Shown in pieces: positions 45,844 to 45,924 of a DNA stretch of 45,924 bases. The notes beneath the pieces are model-generated. The model was not told the origin of the DNA and did no database searches. It saw only the letters and a program-made list of their open reading frames with translations. The stretch spans positions 1 through 45,924 of the forward strand of contig NZ_BAJY01000022.1 of the NCBI RefSeq assembly GCF_000613945.1. Direction: 5' to 3'. The position numbers and the translations under genes are program-made. The stretch's first letter is position 1, and each line of letters starts with the position of its first letter. This DNA is from Prevotella falsenii DSM 22864 = JCM 15124 (GTDB lineage Bacteria > Bacteroidota > Bacteroidia > Bacteroidales > Bacteroidaceae).

Positions 45844-45874
45844 CAAAGATAATAAATATTTATGATATAAACAA
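45844..45874 (-). promoter_or_regulatory. Promoter of the LRR surface-protein operon
   Basis: On the minus strand, TTG (45874-45872), 20 nt, and TATCTTTG (45851-45844) form a full Bacteroidetes promoter. The predicted start leaves a leader of about 80 nt containing the tandem 21-bp units. Confidence 0.75.
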
Positions 45875-45924
45875 GAAAAGTTACAAAGAATATGAAACTA
45901 TATATATCAGCATACTATATAGGC

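Overview
The window looks like chromosome of a Bacteroidales bacterium, most likely a Prevotella relative. Evidence: AT-rich intergenic DNA, promoters of the Bacteroidetes form (TTG, about 20 nt, TAnnTTTG), a type III glutamine synthetase, a glycine-lipid acyltransferase pair, a NigD-like lipoprotein, a BspA-type leucine-rich-repeat surface protein, and a complete mraZ-to-ftsZ cluster in Bacteroidetes order. Species is inference; no rRNA is present.

Left part (1-7200): the C-terminal end of an ISL3-type transposase abuts the stop codon of cas2. On the minus strand follows a compact type II-C CRISPR-Cas operon, cas9-cas1-cas2. No repeat-spacer array is visible; if it follows cas2 as usual, it lies beyond the insertion sequence, outside the window. 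A tracrRNA with its own promoter, anti-repeat and terminator runs divergently from cas9. Next comes a promoter-driven structured RNA of about 210 nt that I could not identify.

Middle (7200-30120): type III glutamine synthetase; the glsA-glsB glycine-lipid operon (minus strand), flanked by long direct repeats; then the division and cell-wall cluster mraZ, rsmH, ftsL, ftsI, murE, mraY, murD, ftsW, murG, murC, ftsQ, ftsA, ftsZ, with a candidate MraZ operator of three 10-bp repeats. murG carries a one-base frameshift in this sequence. A decayed HU-like DNA-binding gene follows ftsZ.

Right part (30120-45924): an AraC-type regulator, gyrB, rpsT and tRNA-Glu on the minus strand; recO; a HincII-type restriction-modification pair (predicted target GTYRAC); a family 90 glycosyltransferase; an operon of NigD-like lipoprotein, ECF sigma factor and a membrane-anchored beta-barrel/anti-sigma-like protein; and an operon of a large LRR surface protein plus a 64-residue peptide.

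The least explained signal is a dispersed intergenic repeat of about 200-230 bp, present in at least five clear copies plus two degenerate or truncated ones, and absent from every recognised gene. Its core is a perfect or near-perfect 15-16 bp hairpin. In one copy both arms have changed together (GCGTAGG/CCTACGC replaced by TCGGCTG/CAGCCGA), so the fold itself seems to be maintained. One reading frame also stays open across the core of all five clear copies.
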